This document shows positions 37,420-47,809 of a stretch of DNA of 64,000 nt, piece by piece. A program made the position numbers and the translations under genes. Numbering within the stretch: the stretch's first letter is position 1; each line of letters begins with the position of its first letter. The notes under the pieces are model-generated. The model was given only the letters and a program-made list of their open reading frames with translations. It was not told the origin of the DNA and made no database searches. The DNA is from JAICMB01 sp963795935. Lineage in GTDB: Bacteria > Acidobacteriota > Terriglobia > Bryobacterales > Bryobacteraceae. The stretch lies in contig CAWCJO010000001.1 in NCBI GenBank assembly GCA_963795935.1, forward strand, positions 69,634 through 133,633, given 5' to 3'.

Positions 37420-39205
37420 TCATCGATCCGGGTACAGCTCCGCATAGCGAGGATTGCCGAGCAGCGAGCGCAGCAACAGCCCCAGCTCTCCGGGAGGCGT
37501 TAATCCATCGTGGCGCCACAACACCTCCCCGGACGCGTTCGTCAGAAGCAGGGCCGGCGCGCGCGCGATAGGGCCAGTTTATCGAGCGCTGTTCCATCAT
37601 CGAAGAGAATCGGGATATCGCCGCTGTTCCAGTCGTAGCGAAGGTCGTCCGGGGCGACGTGAGCCGGCCGGTTCCCGCGCCCCACAACCACGATGGTCAC
37701 GGGGAGATCTGGAAACTGGCGGTGAACGCTCGCGAGCAACGCGACTTGCCCGCGCGATTCGGAATCGTCCTCCGCGGCCGAAACGAATGCCAGCAGACAG
37801 CGCTTATGGGCCTGCGGGCAGGCTCGCGCGGTCCCGCCACTGGCATCGCGAAACAATAAGCCGGGAAGCGTGAGGCGTCCCTCGAACGGCGGAAATCTCC
37901 CGCCCGCCTCCGCAGCCCTCGAACGAGTTTCGCTCGAATGTCAGGGACGCGTTGCTCCGAACCGTCACTGGCGAACAAGAGCGAATCGTGTTGTTCTCGA
38001 AAAGGCGGTGGCCCGCCAAGCTGGCGACATTCACGATGGCGGCGGTGGCAACCGGCGGATTCCAATCGATGCGGTTGCCCGAGATAACGAGCCCGTCGAT
38101 AACTCCGCCATTCCAGGTTGAAAGATAGATCGCTCCCTGCATTCGCGCCAGTCGCGGGCTCAACCCGTTCGCCGCGCAGACATTGTTGCGGAAGGTCGCG
38201 TTCCCGGTCTTCCATCCGGCCGCAAACACCGCCGCGCAGTAGCCCTGCGTGTCGTGCCCGTAGTTCCCCTCCACCACGTTGTCGTCGTCGCCGTAATCGA
38301 TGTCGAACGCGCCTCCATCTATGCCCGGGCTGTCGGTAAGGAACGCTTCACTGTGGCGCACCGCGCAGTTGCGGCACATCCACGTCCAGATTGCATTAGG
38401 CGTCCCGATGCTCTCGCTCCTCTGCATCCCCGTCAACCACGCCGCGCTGTTTTCGATCGTCCCATTGTTGACTTCAAAGAGCGCGATCCCATCGCCCGCG
38501 ACGTCGTGAACGATCGAGTTCCGAATAATAACGTTAGTATTGCGGGATGTCTCAGGCGGAAATCCGTGCGCCACGCTGGCGACCAGAATCCCGGCCCACT
38601 GCGTCGTGTGGTAAGCGGTGACGCCATCGATCAGCAGATCGTCAAAGCGCTGCCGCTCGGTTCCCGCCGCGATCACTACCAGGCCGCTCTCTTTGTTTTT
38701 CGGTTCTCCGGTCACGTCGTGAACCACGATGTCGCGGATGCGAATCCCGTGAAGAACGCCTTCCGTTCCGCTGATGAATACGCCATAAGGCTGTCCACCG
38801 GAAAACTCCAAGCGCTCGATGGTCCAGTACTCTTGATCGAAAAGCTTTAGCGCCGCTTCTTCCCCGCTCTGAGCCTGAATCCGCGGTAACGCTCCCGCTT
38901 CCCCAGGCGCCGAGCCGGATCGGAGCCGCCGCCGATCCCGATCCCTTCGGCGCCAACATGCCCGCGCAGATCGAACCGCGCCGGAAGTAGATGGCGTCGC
39001 CGGGGTGGAATGTGCGCGCGGAAACCGCCTCAACGGATTTCCAGGCGCTTGCGGGAGAGCGGCCGTCCGACGCATCGTTGCCGCCGCCGCAATCGACATA
39101 CCAGGCGCGGCCCGCGGGCGCCGCGACGCCGGCGCTAAAACTCGCAATGCCGCTCAGAAGACCAAACGCGACCCGGGTTGCATTCCGGAAGTGCCGCGTC
39201 ACCAC
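37420..39205 (-). CDS. Secreted right-handed beta-helix protein fused to a thioredoxin-fold domain (frameshifts)
   Basis: About 594 residues. The signal peptide (FGLLSGIASFSAGVAAPAGR) is followed by RAWYVDCGGGNDASDGRSPA, typical of pectate-lyase-like beta-helix proteins, and by many beta-helix rungs (NVIIRNSIVHDVAGDGIALF, NGTIENSAAWLTG, DNVVEGNYGHDTQGYCAAVF). After another shift near 37850 comes a C-terminal thioredoxin-like domain (LLAFVSAAEDDSESRGQVAL, DLPVTIVVVGRGNR, IPILFDDGTALDKLAL, LLTNASGEVLWRHDGLTPPG) without a CxxC. Three frame changes are needed. It starts inside the stop of the TonB receptor (GTG with TGA overlap), so both may serve one polysaccharide. Confidence 0.72.
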
Positions 39206-42200
39206 TGGAAACGGACGCCGAACTGCCCGTTGCGCGGCGTCGAATTCACGCTCGTAACATAGCCGAAATTGGGGCTGTTGAGGTTTGTGTTCGGATTGCT
39301 GAAGCTGTGTCGATTAAAGATGTTATAGAACTCCACGCGCAGTTGCAGTAAATACCTGCCTTCCGAGCCGAAATAAGTGTTCTTAAGCAGACTGGCGTTC
39401 TCGTTCTCCGCCCCGAACCCGCGCAGCGCGTCGATGCGCGCCGGCCCTGTTCCAAGCTGGCCATAAGCGGGATTCGAAGCTATGGTCTTGGGAAAGAACT
39501 GGTCGGCCGCCGGGGGAGTCGATCCCGTTGGCTGCTGGAAATTCCCCTTGTTGAACATGCTTCCGTTATACCCGGACAGATTGAAGTTGACATAGGTTTC
39601 CGCCCACAGCGGATAGTAATAATAGTTAGTCGAAGAAAAACTCAAGGGAGCCCCGGAGGCGTAGGTCACCAAACTCGAGAGTCTCCATCCACTAATGAGA
39701 CCGTTCGCAACTTTGCCCCGGTTCGACAAGTACTTGCGGCCCTTTCCGAGGGGCAGCTCGTAAGTGACGAATCCCTTGAAAACGTGCGTCTGATCGTAAG
39801 GCGTCAAGGTATGAGCCGCTTCGGTGAGATTCCCGTAATCCTGAATGCCTCCGAAATCGTAGCTATCCCCGAAGTTATTGATCGTATCGGCCTCCGATCG
39901 CGAGAGAGTATAATTCAAATTCATCGTCAAGCCGGAGGAGAGCCGCTTGTTCAGTTGCACCACCAGGGAGTTGTAATAGGATTGGCCCAGCGGAACGCCG
40001 AGATAGTAAAGAACCGGATAGAACCAATAGTTCGCTTCCGCCGACGCGATTTGCGGATACGGCGCGATGGCCGCGAACGCCGGCGCGCAGAAGCCGTTGT
40101 AGGGGTAGGGAACGCCGTTCTTGGCCGCGTCCGACGGACTGCACACATAGTTCAATCCGTTTCCCGACCGCGCCAACGCCATGAACTGCTGCGCCTGGCG
40201 CCTGGTCGGCCCGCAGCATGGAATCCTGCAGATGATGCCCGCGATTGGCGATATAGCTGACCTCCAGGCTCATGTTCTTCGTCAGCTCGTACTGTACCCC
40301 GAGGTTCCAGTTATCCGTATATCCATCTAATAGCGAGTTCGGATCGATGTTCACAACAGGGAAGAGCGTGATCGGCGGCGTGGTAACCTTCGTCCCCGGA
40401 GTAAACACCCCCGGATACCCGCTATCCCAGTTAAACGGCGCAGCGGCGGCGTCCGTGCCCCGGGATCCGGGATCGAAGCCATAGGGAACGCCGTTGTAAT
40501 ACTGAATGCCGATCGGTACATAAAGGATATTGAACGCGCCCCGGAATACGACTCGTTTCCAGGGGTTCCACGCGATCGCGGCGTGCGGACCGAAATTGTG
40601 CCAATCCTCGTTCTTCTCAAAACTATCTCCGCCTCCGTTGGCATAAACGATGGCGCCCTTAATCCCCAGATTAGGATCGATCGCGTTCAGATCGAAATTC
40701 GCCCAATTTCCGTATTTCTCGTGGAACCGGAATGTCGCATCCCACCTCAGACCAATATTGATAGTCAGATTCGGCCTGATCTTCCAGCTATCCTGCGCGA
40801 ACAGATCCATCGCCTTGCGCCTTCCGTATAAGTCGTAGGGCGTTGTTTCCGTCGCCGATTGGACATCGCCCAATAAGAAGCTCGCAAATCCGAAACCAAC
40901 CTGGTTGGCATAGGATTGTTTGGGAGCCCCCGTCGTATTGTTGCCGAAAGCGAACGAAAGCGCCCCCGATCCGCCGTGACTGTTCAACTGCTCCGCGCGA
41001 AAGTCCCCGCCGAAAGTGAACGTGTGCTTTCCTTTGGTCCAGGAAAGATTGTCGCCATAAATGAACGTGCCGCCCACATAGTAGCCCTGCCACGTGTTGC
41101 CGATCGCCGTCTCGCCGAAACCGTTCACCGCGCTGCCGAAACCGATCGCTGGAAAATTCTGAGCGCCCGTATTGCCGAAACCGAGTTGCGCCTGCCAATT
41201 CGTGCCCGTCAAGGCCGGAAGCGAGCCGTTCCAGAAGCGGTTGTAAGTGGCATTGAAGACATTCAGAAGGTTAGGAGAGATGGTCCATGCGTCGCTCACT
41301 CGAAACTCGTTCCCGCCCACCAGTTGTTCGCGAGCATCCGCCAGAGGACCGCCGCTGTTGCTCCCCAACTGCCACAATCCTCCGCTGTCGTTCAGCACGC
41401 GCGGGCGGTGATTGTATACCCACGATCCCGATAAGTGGTTTTTGTCCGTCAAATTGTGATCGAGTTTTAGAACGGATTGAATGGGAGTCTGAATGGGGCT
41501 ATTGCTCGTGGGAACGCGCTCGTTCCCAAGAAGGGAGGAAGATTGCAGGCGCGTAATTCGATTGATAGATGGCCAGGATCTTCTGCGATACCGCGCTGAA
41601 CAGGCTCTTGGGAATGATGTTTCCCGGAAACACCGCTCCCGGATCGTTGGGATTAAAGATCGCTCCGGCGTAAATGGGATTGCCGTGAGTGTCGGTTCCC
41701 AATACTTTACCGGTATTGAGCAAAGCGCTGAAGTCGCCGTTGAGAAAGGCCGCCGCCGGGACCGTCGCCGCGCCGCCTCCGCTATTGCTCGCGCTGCTGT
41801 TGCCCAGCGTCCCGAGAGTGTAGGAAGTCTGCTGATAGCGCTCGAAGGCCGCAAAGAAGAACGTTTTATCCTTGCGGATCGGGCCGCCCAGACTCCCGCC
41901 GTAGTCCCAGAAGCGCGACTTCGGTTTATCCGGGTCGCCCCAGATCCTCGCATCCAAAAGCTCGTTATGGCCATAGCCAAAGCCGCTTCCGTGCCATTGA
42001 TTCGTCCCCGATTTGATGCTGAACATCATCACGCCGCCGTTGGTGATTCCGTTCTGGGGATCGATCCCGCTGGTTTGCGCTTCCACTTCCTGGACCGCCT
42101 CCATGGTCGGCCCGATCTCCATCGAATCGCCTTGAATCTGCGCCGTCGCGGACGTCCCATCGACCGTCACATCCTTGGTGAATCCCTGCGTCCCGTTGAT

Positions 42201-42716
42201 GATGGCCTCGTACGGGCTGCTGAACGGCGAATAGCCCGGCGTAATCGCTACCGCGAAGGTTTCAATCTGCCTGCCGCCGTAGATGTTCAACGGCAGATCC
42301 GTGATTACCTGGCCCGTAAGATGCGTCCCTTCCGTCGCGTTTTCCGTGTCCAGAATCGGGGCCGGCGCCGTCACCGTCACCGCCTGCGCGGTAGCTCCTA
42401 CCGCCAGTACCTCGTCGAACTTGGCCACCTGCGTGGACAAAAGCGTGATGGAAGGGATGTCGATGGGGCTAAAGCCCGTCTTTTCGAATTTCAGCGAGTA
42501 CGCGCCGGGGAAAAGATTGAGAAGCGAGTAAATTCCGTCGTTATTGGTGGCGGCGCTCGCCGTCTGGCCCGTTCCCAGATTGGTTGCGGTGACCTCGACG
42601 CCAGGTACAACGGCGTTGGTAGCGTCGGTAACGGTTCCCGTAATGGCCGCCCGATTGCCTTGCGCGTTTAGCAACTGCATGACGGCCAACCCCAGCAGCA
42701 CAAGCGAACGTTTCAT
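39199..42716 (-). CDS. Oar-like TonB-dependent receptor (two frameshifts)
   Basis: About 1172 residues. The signal peptide MKRSLVLLGLAVMQLLNAQG is followed by a carboxypeptidase-regulatory-like domain (AAITGTVTDATNAVVPGVEV, NNDGIYSLLNLFPGAYSLKF), the plug (ITDLPLNIYGGRQIETFAVA, VDGTSATAQIQGDSMEIGPT) and a long beta barrel that ends in the aromatic strand GQFGVRFQW. Net +1 shifts lie near 41515 and 40200. It takes up an unknown ligand through the outer membrane, and its partner is probably the overlapping beta-helix gene downstream. It is divergent from an ECF sigma-factor gene, an arrangement common in TonB-sigma regulatory pairs, though no anti-sigma gene is seen. Confidence 0.9.
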
Positions 42717-42815
42717 AGCGAAATCTCCTCACCCACCTTGGCCTGACTAGGACGATTGAACGACAAATTTTCTTTACAGCGTCACGAAAAATATTTGCCC
42801 GCATCTTTGCTTTAG

Positions 42816-43331
42816 ATGGGGAGGCTGACGCAAGCGCGGAATGACGTGGCCGCCCTTTACGAAGAACGCGCGGAGGAGTTTCTTCGTTATGCGATGGCCC
42901 TGGCGCGCGAGGAAGAGTTGGCGCGGGACGCCCTGCAGGAATCCTTCATGCGCTATTTCATCGCCCTCCGCGGAGGTTACGATATTGCCGCGCCGCGCGC
43001 CTGGATCTATCGCGTCATGCGCAATTACCTGCTCGACCGGATCAAAGAGGAACGCTGCCGCCGCGACGAACGCCGCCTTCGCCGGACGCTGTCCCGCGGC
43101 CCCCATCGCGATATAGAAGGCGAGTGTTTCCGCCGCGAGATCCTCCGCCTCACTCGCACCGCGCTCACCGCCAGAGAATACGATTGCTTTCGTCTGCGAA
43201 CCGAGGGAATGCGCTACGAAGAGATCGCCGCTCGCTTGCATTTGAGTTCCGGAACCGTCGGAACCCTGGTACACCGGGCGATGCGGAAACTGCGCGGCGT
43301 CATGACACTCGAGCAGCGCACCCGCGAATGA
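42816..43331 (+). CDS. ECF-type RNA polymerase sigma factor
   Basis: A 171-residue sigma-70-family protein with region 2 (EFLRYAMALAREEELARDAL, QESFMRYFIAL, then PRAWIYRVMRNYLLDRIKEE) and region 4 HTH (LTAREYDCFRLRTEGMRYEE, IAARLHLSSGTVGTLVHRAM). It is divergent from the TonB receptor across 100 bp and could control it. There is no adjacent anti-sigma factor. Confidence 0.9.
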   Translation: MGRLTQARNDVAALYEERAEEFLRYAMALAREEELARDALQESFMRYFIALRGGYDIAAPRAWIYRVMRNYLLDRIKEERCRRDERRLRRTLSRGPHRDIEGECFRREILRLTRTALTAREYDCFRLRTEGMRYEEIAARLHLSSGTVGTLVHRAMRKLRGVMTLEQRTRE

Positions 43332-43453
43332 AAACCCGGCCGCCGCGGCCGGCGCGGGTCACTCAGCCGGCATCGCGGTTTGACGCCCGCGGCGAGTTCG
43401 ACAGGTTTGCCGGGCGAGCAGCGCAGCCCCGTCTGTCAGCGCCGCGGCTCGAG

Positions 43454-44386
43454 CTAACGGCGGGCCATAGCGCCGGCGGCGGGGACGAGCTCGGCGGAGA
43501 CGGGGAAATGGTCAGAGCCGTGCATATCGCGGTGGACCTTGCCGTCGCGGAGGCGAATGGGGCCGCGGGCGAAGATGTAATCGAGCGATCCGACGAAGAC
43601 GTGGGTGCGCTCGCTGCGGTCGCCGAAGGCATTCTCGTAGCCTTGCTCGGTGAGCTCTTCGACCACTTGGAGCATGGAATGGCGATATTTGGTGTTGAGG
43701 TCGCCGGCGATGACGATGGGGGTGTCGGCGGGATAACGGGCGGCGTCGGCCAGGACTTCTTTCAGCTCGGCGAACTGGATATCGCCGCCGCTGCGGCTCT
43801 CGAGATGCAGATTGTAGACGACGAGAGTGCGGCCGTGATAATCGAGTTCGGCGACCAGCGCCATGCGTCCGCCGAGGCGGCGCTGCAAAAAGCTCCACTG
43901 CGGAAGGAAGGAGCGGGGCTGCCAGAAGCCGGACTGCGCTGCGAAACGGATGATGCGCGGAGAGCGGATACGGAGGGACGTGAGAATGGCATTGCCGTGG
44001 TAGGCGGGAGCGCCGGCGGAGCCTTGGCTGAGCTCCTGGAACTCGGTTCCGAAGGCGAAGTTGAGTTTGAGGCGCTGCGCAAGCTCCTTGGCGATGTCGA
44101 GGCTATGGCTGCGGGGAGCGTTGAGATCGACTTCCTGGAGGATGGCGAGGTCGGGGCGTTGGGACTCGATGCCGCCGGCGATTTCATCGAGACGCGTGCC
44201 GCGTTCGATGTTCCAGTCGAGGAGCTTGAGATCGGCCGGCGGACGCGCCTTGGGGGCGAAATTGCCGCTGCGGATTTCGTTCATGGTATCGGCGGCGGCC
44301 AGCGCGGCGGCGCAAAGGGCCAGGGCGCAGAGGAGTCGCAAGGCGGCGCGGGGGCCGCGCGGGTACGCCAACAATGCAGTTTTCAC
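43454..44386 (-). CDS. Secreted endonuclease/exonuclease/phosphatase-family protein
   Basis: A 310-residue member of the EEP fold. A signal peptide (RLLCALALCAAALAAADT) precedes LKLLDWNIERG, ILQEVDLNAPRS (metal-binding Glu), VVYNLHLESRSGGD, PIVIAGDLNTKYR and the C-terminal VGSLDYIFARGP and MHGSDHFPVSAEL. All metal and catalytic positions are intact. The substrate could be a phosphodiester of DNA, lipid or inositol; the sequence does not decide this. It is convergent with the sigma factor. Confidence 0.9.
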   Translation of the reverse strand: MKTALLAYPRGPRAALRLLCALALCAAALAAADTMNEIRSGNFAPKARPPADLKLLDWNIERGTRLDEIAGGIESQRPDLAILQEVDLNAPRSHSLDIAKELAQRLKLNFAFGTEFQELSQGSAGAPAYHGNAILTSLRIRSPRIIRFAAQSGFWQPRSFLPQWSFLQRRLGGRMALVAELDYHGRTLVVYNLHLESRSGGDIQFAELKEVLADAARYPADTPIVIAGDLNTKYRHSMLQVVEELTEQGYENAFGDRSERTHVFVGSLDYIFARGPIRLRDGKVHRDMHGSDHFPVSAELVPAAGAMARR

Positions 44387-44419
44387 GGACGTTTAAGTTC
44401 TATGATAACGCGAAGAGCG

Positions 44420-44719
44420 AAGGGACCGGAATGGCCGGTCGGCCAAGCCTCTTCGGCACGGCGGAATCGTTGCCCAGGGTCTGGGTCATCGCCAAGCTGT
44501 CGCGGGCGAGCGCGGCAACGATGTGGATTTCATGGCGGAATTTGCCGCCACGAAAGCCTTCTCGGCGCTACGCGTAGTGATGTCGAAAGCCCCCTTTCCG
44601 ACATTCTTGCCGTTCGCGTGGACTTGGCGGCAAAGGCGCTGACTTCCGAGATGTTCCGCGAAGACCCCCGCTTGGCGCAGGCGTGGGACTGGTGCGGGAG
44701 AATCAACCGCCAGATGTAG
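44420..44719 (+). pseudogene. Possible remnant of a small uncharacterised gene
   Basis: Two plus-strand segments in different frames look protein-like: GERGNDVDFMAEFAATKAFS then ALRVVMS (about 44500-44585), followed by ESPLSDILAVRVDLAAKALT, SEMFREDPRLAQ and AWDWCGRINRQM ending at TAG 44719. One frame change would join them. I do not recognise the family. Chance open frames in GC-rich DNA are a real alternative. Confidence 0.25.
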
Positions 44720-44834
44720 GCTTGGCGTGCTCCGGATTCGGGCGGGCCGGGTAAGGCGGCTAAAGCTTTTGGCGGCGCCTGCCGATGGAGGCTCGAACGG
44801 CGAGGTGTTTACCTCCGTGTCAGAGGAGCTTGGC

Positions 44835-45584
44835 GTGCTCGTTTGGAAGATTCTCCTGACGAATCCATCGATTGGGTTGGCGATGTGCGCCTGCGTGGCG
44901 ACCATGTTCTGGTGCATGCTGATCCTGCGCCGCCGGCAGAAGGGGCCGGACAGCCTGCTGGCCGCGCTCATCGGCCTCGTTTCGATATGGCAAACGCTGC
45001 GGCTGCTGCGACAGGACGGCATCGTTCTGATTTCAGGATCGGCCTCCATCGATACCATCGCCGACGTGATTGTCACCGGAGTGTACCTTGTGACGGTCTT
45101 GATCCTTAGAATCTCGGTCATGGAGCGGAAAACCACGGAGGTGCATCTGCGGCTGGCGGAGGCGAACGGATGTCCGGAGTTCCGGGGCATTCCGCCGCGG
45201 GAACCGGGGACACAGACCCTTCCGAGCATCATTCTCGATTCCAATCCTCTGGCGGGCATTGCCGTGAATCAAGCGGGTCTCGTGACGCATTGGAATGCGG
45301 CCGCGGAAAGATTGCTGGGTTGGACGGCCGCGGAGGTGATCGGCAGGCCTTGTCCGCTGGAGCCCGGAACGCCGCGGACCAAAAACGGCGACGCTCTCGC
45401 GGTGGAGTCCTGGGCAGCGCCGATGCGCGACGCCGCGGGGCGAGCCTGCGGTTCGGTGTGGATGATCGCTCCGGCGCTTTCGGGCGACGAAGAAAATTCC
45501 AGCGGCACGGGCCGGGGAGCCGCTTCCACCGGCAAACCGGCGCGCCTGAGCGCGGGCCGCCTGGCGCCCGCGACGGGCTCCTGA
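44835..45584 (+). CDS. Membrane protein with a C-terminal PAS domain
   Basis: About 249 residues. Two or three membrane helices (SIGLAMCACVATMFWCMLIL, LLAALIGLVSIWQTL, IADVIVTGVYLVTVLILRIS) are followed by a PAS domain (IILDSNPLAGIAVNQAGLVT, HWNAAAERLLGWTAAEVIGR). No kinase, GGDEF or phosphatase domain follows, so this is either a sensor fragment or a stand-alone PAS protein. GTG 44835 is chosen because AGAGGAG lies 6 nt upstream; the frame is open from 44727. Confidence 0.7.
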   Translation: MLVWKILLTNPSIGLAMCACVATMFWCMLILRRRQKGPDSLLAALIGLVSIWQTLRLLRQDGIVLISGSASIDTIADVIVTGVYLVTVLILRISVMERKTTEVHLRLAEANGCPEFRGIPPREPGTQTLPSIILDSNPLAGIAVNQAGLVTHWNAAAERLLGWTAAEVIGRPCPLEPGTPRTKNGDALAVESWAAPMRDAAGRACGSVWMIAPALSGDEENSSGTGRGAASTGKPARLSAGRLAPATGS

Positions 45585-45691
45585 ACCCGCTGTAATAAAG
45601 ACGCCCCAAGGGCCGTCTCTGGTTGGGAGGCGCCGCGGTGGAACGCAATTCGCTGCCGTGCTAGCCTCGAATTGATCATAAGGGGTTTTAT

Positions 45692-46737
45692 CATGCAAGC
45701 GCTTAAGATCGCGATGTTTTGTCTCGCGGCGGCTCCGGCCATGGCCCTGGCGCAATCGAGCGGGGGACATCGATTTGTTGAATTTCGCGATGAGCGACGC
45801 GCAGTTGCTCGCCGGGGGAAACGTCGGCGCGGCGCGGAATTCGCCGTTCGGTCAATTCGTACTTTCCCATATACAGTCCGGCAACACCGGACTGCAGATA
45901 TTCATTTCGGAGACCGGCGTGGACCCGCGGACGGACGTGTCGGAGCTGCTGCTGGCCACCACGGGGGCGCCCTCGCCGGCGGCGAAATGGCTGCTGGCGG
46001 CGCACGGATCGTTCGGGATCGGCATGGCGACGATTGAGGCCGCGGCGCAGAAGAACGGCGGAACGGTGACGCATCTGGCGGGAGTGGATGTGGTGGCCCT
46101 CGGCGGACCCGCGGCGGCGAATACGCCGGCCCCGAACGTGTGCGCCGCGTTTTTCACCGCCCGGTTGACCACCGCGCTGGCCGGCGATTGCGGGAGCGTG
46201 AACGCCGCCGCGCAGTCCGGCGGGGCGGCCCCCAGCGTGTCTGCTTCACTGGCGGCGAAGGTGGCCCAGTTGCGGGCCACGGACGATCTTTGGTTCACGT
46301 CGGTGGTTCCGTTGGCGCAGTTTGCCGACGGCCTGCCCAGCGGGCCTTTGAGCGGGGTCGTGAATACGAATTTGTTCCAGGGCATTACGCAGACCAGCGG
46401 CGGCGTGAAGTTTGCCGCTGCGACCGCTCTTCAGGGCGCCGCGCTGCAGCTCTCCGGAGAAGTGGTGATGGATTCGGCCGCGGACGCGACCTCGCTGCTG
46501 AACGTCGTGAAATTTCTGGCAGGCATCGTTCAGACGATGAATAGTAACGATCCGGCCGCTACCGCCATCGCAGGCTTGCTCACGAATCTGCAGGCCACGG
46601 CGAACGGCGCCGCGGTGGAGCTGAGCCTGGCGCTTCCGGAAACCACGATCGAGCAGTTGATCCTGTCGGAACAATCGCAAGCGCCCCAACATGCCGATGC
46701 GCGGCGCGGGGCGAACCGGCGCGCCGGCATATTTTAG
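45692..46737 (+). CDS. Secreted protein of unknown function (one frameshift)
   Basis: About 348 residues starting MQALKIAMFCLAAAPAMALA (signal peptide). A one-base deletion in a G-run near 45765 is needed to join DIDLLNFAMSDAQLLAGGNV. The rest is Ala-rich and looks like a folded periplasmic protein, with SGNTGLQIFISETGVDPR, DVSELLLATTGAPSPAAKWL and LLNVVKFLAGIVQTM. I do not recognise the family; similar Ala-rich proteins occur in Acidobacteriota. It ends just before argC on the same strand. Confidence 0.65.
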
Positions 46738-46760
46738 TTTTTTCCCTCGCGGGGCTGGGT

Positions 46761-46785
46761 TATAATTATTCATAGTGGTGAATAA
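46761..46785 (+). promoter_or_regulatory. argC promoter overlapping a perfect inverted repeat
   Basis: A -10 hexamer TATAAT (46761-46766) abuts the inverted repeat TTATTCA-N6-TGAATAA (46766-46772 and 46779-46785), 8 bp before the argC ATG. The half-sites TGAAT and ATTCA are those of ArgR boxes, but arranged outward (ATTCA then TGAAT), as between two adjacent boxes. ArgR control of argCBA is plausible but not proven. Confidence 0.5.
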
Positions 46786-46792
46786 ATAACCA

Positions 46793-47809
46793 ATGCCCGG
46801 CCGCCGCATCGGCATTGTCGGCCACCGTGGATATAGCGGCGCGGAGTTGCTTCGCATCCTGGCGCGCCACGCGGGCGTCACGCCGGTGCTCGTGGAGCAT
46901 CGCAGCGACGCAGGGAATTGGCCGCGGGCGCGCAACCCTTTCCAGCGCGAGCCCGAGCGCATTGCCTGCAGCGGCGAGGCGGTGCGGGATGCCGCGCTGG
47001 ATCTGGTTTTTCTTGCTACGCCGCCAGGCGTTTCGATGGAGCTGGCGCCCGAGATGCTCGCCGCTGGAGCGCGCGTGGTCGACCTCAGCGGCGCCTTCCG
47101 CTTGCGCGACGCGGCAACGTATGCGCGCTGGTATAAGGAGGAGCACAGCGCCCCGGACTTGCTGGCGGAGGCGGTCTACGGTCTCCCCGAATTCTGCCGT
47201 TCGCGTATTGCCGGCGCGCGCTTTGTGGCGAACCCCGGCTGCTATCCGACGGCTGCGAATCTCGCACTGAAGCCCTTGATCGAAGCGGGCGTGGTGGACC
47301 TCGCTTGCGGCGTTGTGTGCGACGCCAAATCCGGCGTCAGCGGCGCGGGCCGGACGCCGACGCTCAAGACCGCGTTTTGCGAAGTGACCGAAAACTTCTC
47401 GGCGTATGCGATTCTCAACCACCGCCACGTGCCGGAGATACTCATGATTTCCGGCATCGCGGAAGGCGAGATCAGCTTCACGGCGCAGTTGCTGCCGCTG
47501 GCGCGCGGCATTCTCGAAACCATCTATTTTCGAGCAAAGACGGCGGCAAGCGCGGAAAAACTACGCGAAATTTATGAGGCGCGCTATGGCGGCGAAGCGT
47601 TCATTCGTCTTTATCAACCAGGCGAAGCGCTGGATCTGGCGGCGGTGCAACACACGAATTTCTGCGATATAGGCGTTGAATTCGACGAGGGCACGGGGCG
47701 CGCGGTGATCGTTGCCGCGCTCGATAATCTGGTAAAAGGCGCGGCCGGTCAAGCCGTGCAGAACATGAATCTGATGCTCGGATTCCCGGAAACGGACGGA
47801 CTGCGGTGA
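46793..47809 (+). CDS. argC: N-acetyl-gamma-glutamyl-phosphate reductase
   Basis: A 338-residue NADPH-dependent enzyme of arginine synthesis that reduces N-acetylglutamyl phosphate to the semialdehyde. It has an N-terminal nucleotide-binding motif (GIVGHRGYSGAELLRIL), FLATPPGVSMELAPEML, the catalytic Cys in VANPGCYPTAANLAL (residue about 146), SGVSGAGRTPTLKTAFCEV and ILNHRHVPEIL with the conserved His. First gene of a tight argC-argB-argA cluster; its TGA overlaps the argB GTG. Confidence 0.97.
   Translation: MPGRRIGIVGHRGYSGAELLRILARHAGVTPVLVEHRSDAGNWPRARNPFQREPERIACSGEAVRDAALDLVFLATPPGVSMELAPEMLAAGARVVDLSGAFRLRDAATYARWYKEEHSAPDLLAEAVYGLPEFCRSRIAGARFVANPGCYPTAANLALKPLIEAGVVDLACGVVCDAKSGVSGAGRTPTLKTAFCEVTENFSAYAILNHRHVPEILMISGIAEGEISFTAQLLPLARGILETIYFRAKTAASAEKLREIYEARYGGEAFIRLYQPGEALDLAAVQHTNFCDIGVEFDEGTGRAVIVAALDNLVKGAAGQAVQNMNLMLGFPETDGLR

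Noticed and set aside
37189..37503. Independent 104-residue protein starting at VHGRNERLRR
   Set aside because: It is in the same frame as the ORF starting at 36862 and is the continuation of that gene past an in-frame TGA; its last part is antisense to the beta-helix gene end.
37094..37687. 197-residue minus-strand frame across the TIR-like remnant
   Set aside because: It is out of frame with the thioredoxin-fold end of the beta-helix protein, which has clear homology, and antisense to the TIR-like segment.
43124..44719. 531-residue plus-strand open frame opposite the EEP hydrolase and the sigma-factor end
   Set aside because: The conserved EEP and sigma-factor proteins occupy the other frames; only its last 40 residues look protein-like and are listed separately with low confidence.
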